From contig JAQNBH010000005.1 of NCBI GenBank assembly GCA_028752905.1, forward strand, positions 6,870,502-6,934,501: a stretch of DNA of 64,000 nucleotides, written 5' to 3'. This document shows positions 13,101 through 28,100 of the stretch, piece after piece. The position numbers and the translations under genes are program-made. The first letter of the stretch is position 1. Every line of letters starts with the position of its first letter. Source of the DNA: Cladorhizidae sp. MBARI D1340-BT2 (taxonomy: Eukaryota > Porifera > Demospongiae > Poecilosclerida > Cladorhizidae). The notes under the pieces were generated by a model. It saw nothing but the letters and a program-made list of their open reading frames with translations. It made no database searches and was not told the DNA's origin.

Positions 13101-16100
13101 ACTAAATAAAACACCACCAACATCCCCCCCCCCCCCCCCCCCTCCCCACCGGCTTTACTAGGAACACAATTATAGAACAAATTGCAAGCAAAGGACATAT
13201 TTGGAGATGCTGCATGTGTAAGGGTTAAGGAGGTCACCTCCTACTATTATTCTACCATACAAACAGCACACACACACACACTCTCCATGACAACCTTGTG
13301 TGGACACGACACAACTTCCAGTGCATCACATGTACTCTCTACATTCCAACATCCACCAAACAACAACGTTATAACTGTCTATGCAACTATACACCGTATA
13401 TATGCTTCATAGAAGGATATTTTCGAGGGATTAAATATTCTGAGGGGTTCAATATTCACAGATCAAGACAAACAGAAGAACTCATGAGAGAAATATTTGT
13501 GCATTGCATAGTGCACATGTCTAGTGGAAGCCACACCTCTTTGTCCTCTGTTCGTGGGTTGGATTCTAACTTTAAAAACTTGACGTCTATAAAATCTTGA
13601 CGTCTATAAAACCCTCAAAGAAATCCCTTTATACTCTACAATAATGCATGTTCGCATACTAAATCATCCTCACACACAGGAAGGGGGCGGAGAGAAATAA
13701 CCAGCTCGAGCTGGAGCTGGGTAATTAAACAGCTCACCAGAAATGCACTTTCTGTAGGGATGATCTGGTCTGCACGTGGCTCTACAGATCTGCCGGCACC
13801 TCTGCCGGTCCTCTTGCAAGTTGTTCTCATTCTCTGCAGGCAGTGCACACACAGCGGGGACCATAGTCACATGTGTACGATAGCAATTACTTGTAGGGGA
13901 AACACACACACACACACACACCACACACAGACAGACAGACAGACAGAGAGACACACACACACCACACACAGACAGACAGAGAGACACACACACACACTCA
14001 CACGATAAATTACATGACATGTGGCTGGGGCATAATATTTGGTGTTCATAGATTAGGTAAAGGGTCTCCAAAGTGGGTGTGGTATAAATGTTCCGTTTCT
14101 GTCCCCTTTTTAAACACACATTTTTCGAAATATTTCTTATCACCCCTTGCATCCCACCCCTTGCATCCCACAAGACATCAGCTGGTGTCAATGGCCCACA
14201 GGTAACGAAATATATAATCTCATTGTTATCTTTGCCGGCCTCAATGTGAAAATGATGGTGGAGAAGTGGCATTTTTCATATCCGCCATGCAGCAAGGAAC
14301 CAATCTTGAGACAAGTAGCTTAACTGTTTCAGCTCTCAAGGCCTCTGAGGGCTGTTCAAGTCCCAGCTCAATATGGCAGTCTTCACCGACTGCGACCTAA
14401 TATTGCATTGTCAACTACTAGGATAGAATTGACCACTTTCTCTCGAAAATGGTCAGCAATCTTTCAGAGTTGTAAGATACGATGAAGAAACCAAATAGAC
14501 GCTGCAGATCTCCATCTATATGTACACGCAGTTCAGAGGACTTCAATGCTTAAGTTGACATGAGTGGACATGCGTCACTATTGTGGTACCGAGGCATTCC
14601 GTAATTATGAGCTATGAAGAGAGCCAAGGTCAGTGCACTTCTCCGGGGAATTTGGAGTCTTCTGCTGCCCAAGTTGACGTGAGCGGACCTGTGGCTCAAA
14701 GATTAGGTGTGTTGGAAAAGAAAGATGTAAAGATGAGAGAGAACCCGAAGAAAAATGTTCAGTTTTCACAGGATATTATGTAGGTCTACCTTAGAGAAGG
14801 ATCAATGCACGCTGGGTGTGTTTGTGGAGCTGAAAATGGCCAAAGGTCTAGCCTAAGCTTTATGATGCGAGAAGGGTTTTTTAAAGTTGAGATATGAGCT
14901 CTCTCTTTTGGCATTTTGGTCTCAAACCAGCAGGCCAGATCTATAAAGCTTGTTTGCTGCAAGTGTGACTCCTATACTTAGGGTAATTGAAATGCTGTCG
15001 GTTTTTTTTGGGGGGGGGGGGGGGGGGATATATATATTTAGATGGCCATTAGTGCATAGAAGCTGGAGGAAAAATATTGCTGCTTGAAGCCAAGTCTTCT
15101 TGGAGAAATAATATCTCCAGTTGCACTCCGCAGTTCACTTCCTATCATGAGGAGGCTGATCAAGAGGATAGGACATGGAGGGAATGGAAGACAGAAGTAT
15201 TCTGTATACGCAACGAGCATTTTGAAACCAATGTTTTGAGCTGGGCAGTGAAATGTTAGAAGCTATGGGCTTGGGAAAAAGAAAAAAGTCGCTTGAAGAC
15301 AGATGCTGTACCAACTTAAACATCTACTGTGGTAGCATCTGGCCATGTTAACAAGTGTCGTAGGAAGCAAGCTGGGACTAAATGGGGGGGAGCAATATGC
15401 GGTGCTTTATCCCAAGAACAAAAGGGGAGGGCATATTATTTACTGCAGAATAGCCTACAGACACTTTATTTCCACTCTAAGTATGATTGGAATTTTAGAT
15501 GATGGTGTTCATTGGCAAGCAAGAGAAGTGAGCCCTCACTGGCGAGTTGGATGGAAAAGTTTGCATTGCTATGTAAACTGGAAATGGTTGTCATGGTGAA
15601 GAGAAGGATGAAGAAAACAGCAGCAAGTTTTAAGATCGAGGAAAGATAACTGAATTACACATGCAAGTGAGAACAGGCTGCCCCATTGATAGCTGTCAGG
15701 TAAAAGATGGTGGAGTTTCATTTTGACATAACTACTCAGCCCATGAACAGGCTCCAGCACTGGAGGTGAGTTTTTGTCTTGTGTTGCAGAAACTATTACC
15801 CATCTTGGTAAGGTCAACAAACATGTGCTGCCACTCTCTCTCTGACAGCGAGTAATGGTTGGCACATGAACTGATGAATATAGTCAACAGAGGAGAGGTG
15901 TGCAATGATGGAGAGCATACTGAACACACTGAACAATGCCAAGAATGCAGACTCTACCAATGTCAGAGTTCCTGTCAGCTTCTGATGGTCTTCTCACGAT
16001 GAAAATTCCTTCAGAGAGCTGTGCCTGATGACTTCACTGTTAGTGTAGAGTACACTTCCCATCTTCAAGGGGAGCTGCTTCCAAGTACTCTTACCAAAAC

Positions 16101-19100
16101 TCCACAGCATCAGTTTATGCAATCCTATGCCAGTTGGATATCTGTAAGGAACATACTAATGCATACATCTCTTGCGCCTTCCCCATACTTGCTACTTCAA
16201 GCACTTCAATGGCATCAGTAATAATATATACACAGATCAGTAATATATACACAGATCAGCACTATACTAGTAATGAATGCAAGGCATTGAGTGGCGAGCG
16301 AAAATGCGATGGAGCAGATTAACAACAACAACAACAACATCAAAGTCATTTGTTTTAGTTTGAAATCCTGGTGTTGTTAGATCACAACAACCCTAGCCGT
16401 GGTCCTGCCCCTAGCATAGGCCTAATACAGTTCTGTACATTATTGATGCCATCGTATTGCAATGCTTGGATTGTGATATAGGGAAGTAGCTAGATATTTA
16501 CCTAACAGATTACTAACTGGTTCAAGGTTGAGGCGAGATTCACCATGACGATCATTTCCAGTCTAGCAAACCCATTTTTATATAAGGCGGTATCACACCT
16601 CCACAGCTGGAGCACGCTGATGAAAAAGCATTCAGAATGAAACTCCATCATCTCCATCATCCTTTCCTGCCAGCTAGTAACCATGTGGTCCATTCTCACT
16701 TGCCCCGGCAGCCATTCTCTTTCCAATAGCTTCAAATCTGCTGCTGTTTGCTCAATCTTTCTCTTCATTACGACGACCATTCCCAGTTTACAGAACATGA
16801 GCTTGCTTTATTTAAGATGGGTGACCCGTTCATGTTTTACGGGTGAACGTACAATGAATACATAGACAGAGACAGATAAGCCATGCATGGCAATACCAAG
16901 TTTTCTATCCAACTCCCTCCCCATCACGATGAAGTGAAATTTTTAAATCCACTATATGTTTGAGATGTGAATGTATCTCTGATTATTCTTCCGAGCACAG
17001 ACAGACTGGGAGTATATTTAGTTATCTTTCCCAACCACCACCAACATTACAATAACCTTCTCAATAATCAACTTGAAATTGAAATTATATTCTTACGACG
17101 TTTCGACTAGATGCTATAGCCTTCGTCGGGAACAACACCTTCTTGTCAACTGGCATATCTGTTCTTCCCAAACCAAGACCAAACAGGACTGAAAAGAAGC
17201 TTTATAATCACATGACATTTGCCTTGCTTACGTATCAACGATGGTTGTGATCCAACCCCATGCCAGTGCTTCGTATTGACCAGAAAGAAATGCAAGGCAT
17301 ATTGTGTGGCAAGCGAAGGGGACGGAGAGAGGAGAGAAACACACATAATTATTGTAGCCCGATTCCCTATGGGACAAAGCTGGAAATCCTAGTATTGTTA
17401 CACTGCCTTGCTCCAGCCCTCACTTGGCTAGCTGAGGGGCTATATTATTGTTGCAGTGTCTTTCTCTCTCTCTTCACCTCCTACTAACCAAAAGCATTAT
17501 CAAATCCCACTCTTCTTTGCTGCTGTTGTTATCCAGGCTAGCAGTAAGGTCAAATGTCAATTCCACTGACTGTAATGCGCAGCAGAATGTTATATTGTGA
17601 ATCAGCAATGGCGCAATGCAAGGCCACCGACATATTGTGAACTGGCCTTAAGAATGAGGTCATCAGGCAGTACTTTCTGTACGGCAGAGGTCTATTGACC
17701 AAGCTATCCATCCCTATATACATGCATGCCAACTATGTAGACAGTTCTCTCTATCCAGGCAATGTGTGTGTGTATTTAACAGGATTGATAACAACTTCAG
17801 CAGCATCGTGACAAAAATGGTCTCCCCCACCTCATAGGTAGTGAATTGAGTAGCTAGGTCAGAAACTCCAGCATCCTTTCTCGTCATCGTTAACTCTGCA
17901 GCATTCTCACTGTGCAGCCATTTTCCTACACCACTGTATCTGCTGCGATTTTCTCGTTTTCCTTCACTATAGTGCCCATTGCCCGTTTAATAAGTTCATA
18001 TTATTTACAGGTGAGCGTATGGTGAGTACACAGGTGGACACATAGACATTATGCCATGCGTAGCGATACAAACTTCTCCATCCAACTCCCCCAGTGAGCT
18101 TTACTCGCTAATAATACAGTGTTAGGTGTTAGGTGCACCCTTGCATTGAGGCACACAGAATTCAACTCTGGATGTTCTGTGGTACAAGTCACTCTTGGAA
18201 TTTTCCACTCCATTGATCACTCTTGGAATTTTCTACTCCATTGATCTTACCCTAGAAACTTGTCGGCAACAAAGTCACTTGAGCTCATACTCATAATCTT
18301 CAGAGGCCACACACACACCTGAGTAAGCACACACAATTTCTCAACAGTTGATTGTCCATCTTGAAGCATCCATCTTCAAAATGCTTGCTGCACAGTGCCA
18401 GAATACTTGTGGGCTTCCGTGGAAAAAGAAGAAGACAAATACCGTCCTTGTGAGTACAGCTACGGCCAGCTGCCACGCCCCCGCATAACATCTCAAAGCA
18501 ATAGCAGTAGGCAGACTTGCTTCAGGACCATCTCTTCTAGCTACACACCACGAAGCAACTTTTAGCTAATTGTTTCTCCAAGATTACTTAGCTTCAAGCA
18601 GCAATATTTCTTCCCATGCTTCTGTGCGCACCAGTAGCTATGTATCTAAAAATAAAACAGAAAAGATTTTTTCCCCCAGAGAACAAGAAGAAGAAAGGAA
18701 GGATAAAAATGCATTTTACTTGCCCTTGAAGGGTCTTGCTAAGCCTGCACAAATCAAATGGCTGCAGTCGACGGCAGTTGCTTCCTTATCAGGACTGGTA
18801 CTGAGGAGCATTACATATACATACTGGTATACATGAATATATCATGGTGCATCTGTCAAGCGAACTCTCTGTATAGATAGGGAAGCTAATAAAATATGCC
18901 TTCACTACCCCACACCAAAAGCATAACACTTGGACAGAACCAGGACAGAATCCATGCATAACACACAGCACTGACTAGGACCACAGTAAGGCAGAATCCA
19001 TGCATACACACAGCACTGACTAGGACCACAGTAAGACAGAATCCACGCATAACACACAGCACTGACTAGGACTACAGTAAGGCAGAATCCATGCATAACA

Positions 19101-22100
19101 CACAGCACTGACTAGGACCACAGTAAGACAGAATCCGTACATAACACACAGCACTGACTAGGACCACAGTAAGACAGAATCCATGCATAACACACAGCAC
19201 TGACTAGGACCACAGTAAGGCAGAATCCGTGCATAACACACAGCACCGACTAGGACCACAGTAAGGCAGAATCCATGCATAACACACAGCACTGACTAGG
19301 ACCACAGTAAGGCAGAATCTATGCATAACACACAGCACTGACTAGGACCACAGTAAGGCAGAATCCTTGCATAACACACAGCACTGACTAGGACCACAGT
19401 AAGACAGAATCCATGCATAACACACAGCACTGACTAGGACCACAGTAAGGCAGAATCCATGCATAACACACAGCACTGACTAGGACCACAGTAAGACAGA
19501 ATCTATGCATAACACACAGCACTGACTAGGACTACAGTAAGGCAGAATCCATGCATTACACACAGCACTGACTAGGACTACAGTAAGGCAGAATCCGTGC
19601 ATAACACACAGCACTAGCACTAACTAGGACCACAGTAAGGCAGAATCCATGCATAACACACAGCACTGACTAGGACCACAGTAAGGCAGAATCCATGCAT
19701 AACACACAGCACTAGCACTAACTAGGACCACAGTAAGGCAGAATCCATGCATTACACACAGCACTGACTAGGACCACAGTAAGACAGAATCCATGCATAA
19801 CACACAGCACTGACTAGGACCACAGTAAGGCAGAATCCATGCATAACACACAGCACTAACTAGGACCACAGTAAGGCAGAATCCATGCATAACACACAGC
19901 ACTGATTAGGACCACAGTAAGACAGAATCCATGCATAACACACAGCACTGACTAGGACTACAGTAAGGCAGAATCCGTGCATAACACACAGCACTAGCAC
20001 TAACTAGGACCACAGTAAGGCAGAATCCATGCATTACACACAGCACTGACTAGGACCACAGTAAGACAGAATCCATGCATAACACACAGCACTGACTAGG
20101 ACCACAGTAAGGCAGAATCCATGCATAACACACAGCACTGACTAGGACCACAGTAAGGCAGAATCCATGCATAACACACAGCACTGATTAGGACCACAGT
20201 AAGACAGAATCTATGCATAACACACAGCACTGACTAGGACTACAGTAAGGCAGAATCCGTGCATAACACACAGCACTAGCACTAACTAGGACCACAGTAA
20301 GGCAGAATCCATGCATTACACACAGCACTGACTAGGACCACAGTAAGACAGAATCCATGCATAACACACAGCACTGACTAGGACCACAGTAAGACAGAAT
20401 CCATGCATAACACACAGCACTGACTAGGACCACAGTAAGACAGAATCCGTGCATAACACACAGCACTGACTAGGACCACAGTAAGGCAGAATCCATGCAT
20501 AACACACAGCACTGACTAGGACCACAGTAAGGCAGAATCCATGCATAACACACAGCACTGACTAGGACCACAGTAAGACAGAATCCATGCATAACACACA
20601 GCACTGACTAGGACCACAGTAAGGCAGAATCCATGCATAACACACAGCACTGACTAGGACCACAGTAAGGCAGAATCCATGCATAACACACAGCACTGAC
20701 TAGGACCACAGTAAGACAGAATCCATGCATAACACACAGCACTGACTAGGACCACAGTAAGACAGAATCCATGCATAACACACAGCACTGACTAGGACCA
20801 CAGTAAGGCAGAATCCATGCATAACACACAGCACTGACTAGGACCACAGTAAGGCAGAATCCATGCATAACACACAGCACTGACTAGGACCACAGTAAGA
20901 CAGAATCCATGCATAACACACAGCACTGACTAGGACCACAGTAAGGCAGAATCCATGCATAACACACAGCACTGACTAGGACCACAGTAAGGCAGAATCC
21001 ATGCATAACACACAGCACTGACTAGGACCACAGTAAGACAGAATCCATGCATAACACACAGCACTGACTAGGACCACAGTAAGGCAGAATCCATGCATAA
21101 CACACAGCACTGACTAGGACCACAGTAAGGCAGAATCCATGCATAACACACAGCACTGACTAGGACCACAGTAAGACAGAATCCATGCATAACACACAGC
21201 ACTAACTAGGACCACAGTAAGGCAGAATCCATGCATAACACACAGCACTGACTAGGACCACAGTAAGGCAGAATCCATGCATAACACACAGCACTGACTA
21301 GGACCACAGTAAGACAGAATCCATGCATAACACACAGCACTGACTAGGACCACAGTAAGACAGAATCCATGCATAACACACAGCACTGACTAGGACCACA
21401 GTAAGGCAGAATCCATGCATAACACACAGCACTGACTAGGACCACAGTAAGGCAGAATCCTTGCATAACACACAGCACTGACTAGGACCACAGTAAGACA
21501 GAATCCATGCATAACACACAGCACTGACTAGGACCACAGTAAGACAGAATCCATGCATAACACACAGCACTGACTAGGACCACAGCAAGACAGAATCCAT
21601 GCATAACACACAGCACTGACTAGGACCACAGTAAGGCCGAATCCATGCATAACACACAGCACTGACTAGGACCACAGTAAGACAGAATCCATGCATAACA
21701 CACAGCACTGACTAGGACCACAGTAAGGCAGAATCCATGCATAACACACAGCACTGACTAGGACCACAGCAAGACAGAATCCATGCATAACACACAGCAC
21801 TGACTAGGACCACAGTAAGGCAGAATCCATGCATAACACACAGCACTGACTAGGACCACAGTAAGACAGAATCCATGCATAACACACAGCACTGACTAGG
21901 ACCACAGTAAGGCAGAATCCATGCATAACACACAGCACTGACTAGGACCACAGTAAGGCAGAATCCATGCATAACACACAGCACTGACTAGGACCACAGT
22001 AAGGCAGTCTATGCATAACACACAGCATTGAGTAGGACCACAGTAAGACAGAATCCATGCATAACAACTAGGACCACAGTAAGGCAGAATCTGTGCATAA

Positions 22101-25100
22101 CACACAGCACTGACTAGGACCACAGCAAGACAGAATCCATGCATAACACACAGCACTGACTAGGACCACAGTAAGACATAATCCATGCATAATACACAGC
22201 ACTGACTAGGACCACAGTAAGGCAGAATCCGTGCATAACACACAGCAATGACTAGGCCCACAGTAAGACAGAATCCATACATAACACACAGCACTGACTA
22301 GGACCAGATTAAGACAGAATCCATGCATAACACACAGCACTGACTAGGACCACAGTAAGACAGAATCCATGCATAACACACAGCACTGACTAGGACCACA
22401 GCAAGACAGAATCCATGCATAACACACAGCACTGACTAGGACCACAGTAAGGCAGAATCCGTGCATAACACACAGCACTGACTAGGACCACAGTAAGGCA
22501 GAATCCATGCATAACACACAGCACTGACTAAGACCACAGTAAGGCAGAATCCATGCCTTCAATACACACCACTTGAGCTTTCATAAAACCTTTTTCTAGA
22601 TATGAAGACATTACCTGATTCAACTGCATTGACTTCTCTATTCTTGGAATCAGCGTTGAACAGTGGGCAGATGAAGAACTGTACAAATCTGGCCACAGAA
22701 GATAACAGAGAGAAAATACTGATTTACAGACAGAGATTACAAATGCACTGCTAACCTGTCGAGAGTTTCCCCGAGATAATCACTTGCGATGTCAAAAAAG
22801 AACGTGGTGTACTCATCAGTCGTGAAGGCGTTTATTCTCCCCCCGTGACGAGACACAAACTGTAGATTGGGCACACGCTAAATATGAATGGGGTCACCCA
22901 TCCTAAATAAACATGAATACCCTCATCATTTAGGAGCTCAACAAGGTTCCCTAGAACATGTAGCTGGTTGGAGGGGAAACTGAATGACTGTAGCTACATC
23001 ACGTAAGACACATAAGCACCGTGCAAATTTACAAACACGATAGTACGCAAAGTATATCTGAAATTTAAGAAAAGAGGGAAAAAGTGCTAGTTCTCCCCAA
23101 GTAGACGGTCTTAAAGTCCCCCACACCGCAACACTAGGTGTGCTACAGATCACAGTGGGATGCACACCACCCCAGATGCAATCCTAGACAGTAGAATTTA
23201 CCTCTGCATAATCGTTTTCCGAAGGATACTGCAAGACAAACAGAGAGAAATGAATGTCAAAAAATGACACGAAACGGAACAAGAAGAACAAGAAGTGTTT
23301 GCAATGCAAGATTGAAAATAAACACAGGGACAATGAACAACACAGGATGGAGGTGGGCATTTCAGGTTGCATCAGTGCAAGTTAAGCAACCCCTTTCTCT
23401 ACTGGGGTAAAGGCAACAGGAAACAGGCACAAGACAATTTAAAAAAACACTGGACAATCGCCTTCAAAATACACAGTCACTGAACACCCGACAGGCACTG
23501 GACAGCTCATGACCTGTGTGTGCTCACTGGATGGATTGACACGCAAACTCCTAATGAGGTTTCCACTACTCCAGTGGAGTACTCTTGCAAATCCCACTTA
23601 CCAACTATGTGGCACTTTGGAACAGACCCGCACAACCTTATTAGGTAGTCAGCCACCACTGAAGACCAATTAACAAGGGTACAGGTTAAATCAGAAACCC
23701 AGTGGTAGACCACATTATTAATGCCTGCACATCAGAGGTTGCCATGGCAAAAGGGCCAAACTCGTGATTACAAGCATCAGGTAATACCGATTGAATGCCA
23801 TAAGGCGCAAACTCGGACATCGTTGGGAATTATTAAATTAAGGAATTTGTATTACTTGCCTATTCTCTGTATGCACGTGCCCAATAGATTACTCGACTGA
23901 TTTTAAAATTTTACGACGGGCAAGCGAGAAAAATTTAAATTTAATTTTAATTTTAATGTCTGACGATCACCTTCCTGGCTCTTACTACTGTTTCTGGAAG
24001 TTCTTCTTCAGTGGAAAACAGCACAAGCACCTGTGCTTACCAGGAATCATACGGAGTTCCTTCATATTAGCTTGGAAGCGCTCCTGGATGGATTTCTTTG
24101 CTTTACTATTGTAGACATATAGCGAAGTAGTGCTGCAATAGCTTTGTTTGCTTACTTCAGCGGAGCTGATTCTCATACCAAACTGCAGCTTGTTGTATTT
24201 ACATTCTAGCGATACAGTTTTCTTGGGGGGAAAAAGTTACAGCTAAAAATATAATTATTACAACCAAAAAATCAGAAATAAAGTCAGCGTTCAATGGTTG
24301 TGGAAGATAGCCTTCACTGAGTTATGGTGTATACAGACAAAAGCTTTTTTTAAACCTTACCGACCACAATAAGATTTGCTCCAAGCCTAATACAATACTG
24401 CTTATTCTTCTTTGTTTGTTTAGAGAATTACTGGTATTAGGTAGAGACCTATGTTGCGCAGAAAAGTGTTCTTCCCTTGTTGCTCTCGGCAATCCACATG
24501 AAGAAATAGGTTGAGGTGAACCAGACTCGGCAGTGGCTTCCACTTAAGACTATCCCATTACGGGATACTGTCTGCGGTACGTATCGTGTTGCCAGTGAGA
24601 ATTTTTCTAGTGAGTTCTGTTTGGTCTTCCAGCACTGCCAAGACACATCTACTTTGCCCTTAGATCGAACTCAAAGCTTACTCTCCAGGAAGATGCTTCT
24701 CATTATCTTGGAAAAAATTAGTGCTTCCAGGGGACAGTGTTACAATTTTAATTTTAAGAAAGCCTTTGTGCTTCCAGGACACTGAAATAATCAAATGCAG
24801 CCTGTTCTCTCCCCTTTATTCAGCTAATTCCCTCTTGTACCTCTCATCTACAGCTGGTACTCGGCGGTCTAATACAAATATTTTGTCAAAACCAAAAACA
24901 CTTTTGCCACACACACCAACACACACACACACCAACATGCACACACACATACACCCACACAGACACACAAGTTCTCAACCAACTTGTTAATGCTCACCTT
25001 AAAAGGAGGAACAGTTGCATTTTTTCGTAAACGTCATGGTATGGACTTGATATATAGCTCAAAAGATAGGTCTCTCGTTGTGCTCTCTGTTGATACTAAA

Positions 25101-28100
25101 ATATTTTTCGTAAGTATAACTATAGCCAAGTTACGGGAGCTACAAGTGGAGGGAACCTCAAAAACCTGAATGTCTTTTAATTCGCTGCATAAATATATCC
25201 AGATTGCAAAGTGCTAGAGAGTTGAAATTAGCACCAGTGGCTAGAGGAAGCTCTACTCTATTCAATGAGTGTTTTCATTAGGCGCTAAAATGTAAGTATG
25301 TGGTCAAGCGTGGCGGGTGGAAAATAATTTTCGTTAATAATCCTTAAAACTAATTTTCCACCCATGCGCTTGGCCGCGTACTTACGTTTTAGTGCCTAAT
25401 GAAAACACTCATTGAATAGAGTAGGGTTTCCTCTAGCCACTGGTGCTAATTTCAAATCTTTAGCACTTTGCAATCTGGAGATAGTTATGCGGCCATTCAG
25501 GTTTTGAAGAACATGAACTTGCTGTCGGTTTTACTTAAGAACGTGTGGTTTTAATGGATTGGTCAGGTTCACTTGTTTTACAGGACACCTTATTTATGCT
25601 CACTTGCTGGGACTGTAATCTGAAGAAGTTGGACGCTGCAACTGGCAGGGTCTTACACTATTTATGATACAGACTTTGTAGCTCCCTGCTGTGAGCATCA
25701 CTGCTCCTACCTACAGCTTTCTTGGTTCCGTTCCCTCCTCTAGTAACTTGCCTATAGTTATACTATGAAAAATATTTTAGTATCAAAAGAGAGCACACAG
25801 AGAGACCTATCTTTTGAGCTATATATCAAGTCCATACCATGAAGTAACTACAAGTCAAAAAAATATTTTAATGCCACTGTCCCCCCTTCTTTATTTGATA
25901 CAGCCTAGGGCTGGGGCTAGGGCTAGGAAGGTCCTTTTGTTTAATGCTTACATCGCTTCAGACTCGTGGTATGGAGTAGGCAATATCACCACACCACACT
26001 GGGCAGTGTAAAAAAAAAAAATCAAAAAAAATCTAGGGTAAATGTGTGTCCCCCTACTAACTTCAAAATGGTTCAAGGTAAACCAATATTTACAAATAGC
26101 TCATCTGTGTGCCTCCTTTTGGAACCAATAATGTGGGTATGGGTATTAAACCATACTAACGATGCACGCACTTTACACTTCCATCAAACATTCTTTACAC
26201 ATCATTTGCATATTACCACCGGCCATGCTCATATCAACACATGAAGAATCCCAAGTATCCATGGCCTCAGGCAATGGGATGTTGGGAATCCAGTGACCTC
26301 GCAAATTTATGAAGCTGAGGTCCAGGCTTAGGGTGCATCTATCGTTGGTATGGTTACACCTATAACCACAATTTTGGCACCAAAAGGAAGCATGCCGATG
26401 GAGCTATTTTAACTAGAGCACGAACCAGTTGAAGTTATGGAGTTCTAAAATCAAGACACATTATTTCGTATCTTGCGCTTTTGAAAGAAGCTCCGCCTCT
26501 TGAGAGTCACACACAAAGCAAGTATGCGGGATCAAGTAGCCATGTTCTAGCCTTGCTAGCCAGGTGCGCCGCACGCACGCACGGCCAAGAGAGTCTAGTC
26601 AAATGCCTTAGAGCATTTTGTTCTGTTTTGCCACAATTTTGCCACAATTTCCGTGGAATTTCATCACAATTCAACCATTGAGATCACACATCCATACATG
26701 CATGATGACCTAAGAAAATAAACAACTCGAAAATGTTGAACAAAACCCTCTATAGCATTTGACCAGACTCTTACACCATGTGTACGCACACACACAGGAC
26801 AGTCTGGCCAGTGAGCTACCTATGTTCCCTCGTAGTTAAAATTAGAAGATAGGTGTCCAACCGTAACCCCCTCGAGCACAGGAACTGGCAAAGACAGAGA
26901 CACCATTGCTAAACTACAATTAATTACATACACCAATTAATTACATACACTATTAGAAACTCGGAATTTAAAAAAACACTCAAATATATTGTGGGAAGCC
27001 GTTTGTTGGACTGCAGCAAAATGATGTGCCTAATAAATAATATTGTTCAACTAGTTGCAGATAGTGTCATGCGTGGGATCCATTAGTCCCATTAGTCACG
27101 CTCACCTGGTGCACAGCCTAATAAAGAACTAGTTGTAGGGCATAGCCAGGAGAATGTCATGCGTGGGATCCATTCCTCACGCTCGCCTGGTGCCCTGTCA
27201 TGAGAGAAATGATGACCCTCGAGCAAAAAAGACGTACTCAGGACATGTGCATATCATAAAGGCCACAACCAAAGTGAAGCCGCTCTTAGCAAAAGTATGC
27301 TCTTGATAATGAAGCTCTTAACAAAAACTCATTATGGTGCATGCATGTTACATGGTGCATCCTGAGGTTGACTAGTAATAACACAGAGCACATTCCAAAT
27401 TACCTCCACCATTAGTAAATGGCCTCTAATAAGGTTGAATCACACTCCAAAGTTCTAAAACCTCTAATACAACAATGTGTAACACCTTTTCAGTTCCCAG
27501 GAAGAGCATGTGCTCGCAGAAGTGGGCCAGGCCTGGGATATCAGAAGGATCACACAGTCCACCTGTCAGAGAACAGAAACATGATATTTATTTTGATAGA
27601 CACACTGATTTGCAAGAATGAAAGGAACTCCCTCCCACAACTCTTGCACAACTCTTGCGACAAATTCTTGTTTAGTAAGCAATAGTCTAGCCATTTAACA
27701 AGCTTGATCAATGCTAACAATTTTGGGAATGAATATCCCCCAATTGAAATTTCACTATACCTTCTCCCCCCACCTTCTCCCCCCACCCACCCCAGAAAAA
27801 AAAGGGGGAAAAAGGGGGGGGGGGGGGGAAAGAGAGAGGAAAAAAAGCTGATACATAGATACGTCATGCAGCACATAAACACAGCTCAAAATGACCTGTT
27901 TACAGCCACGATAGCTCGGTGTTGACTATTTCGATACCTGAATCAACAGTTACACATGTACATGTGTTGATTAAGGTACTGACAGATTCAGAAACACACC
28001 ACATGAAACCACATCCATGCTCACATGTGACAATTGACCTTCAGACAATGTTTACCAAACATGTATATATGGCTGGCAATGAACATACCAAATAATCGTA

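Noticed and set aside
13670..14272. 200-codon minus-strand ORF over IDE exon 7
   Set aside because: It runs through the exon and its acceptor into (CA)n repeats; only 13738-13833 is supported by splice sites and homology.
18921..22556. CRISPR-like regular array
   Set aside because: Units are contiguous without unique spacers, have a 46-bp period, and the context is a eukaryotic intron.
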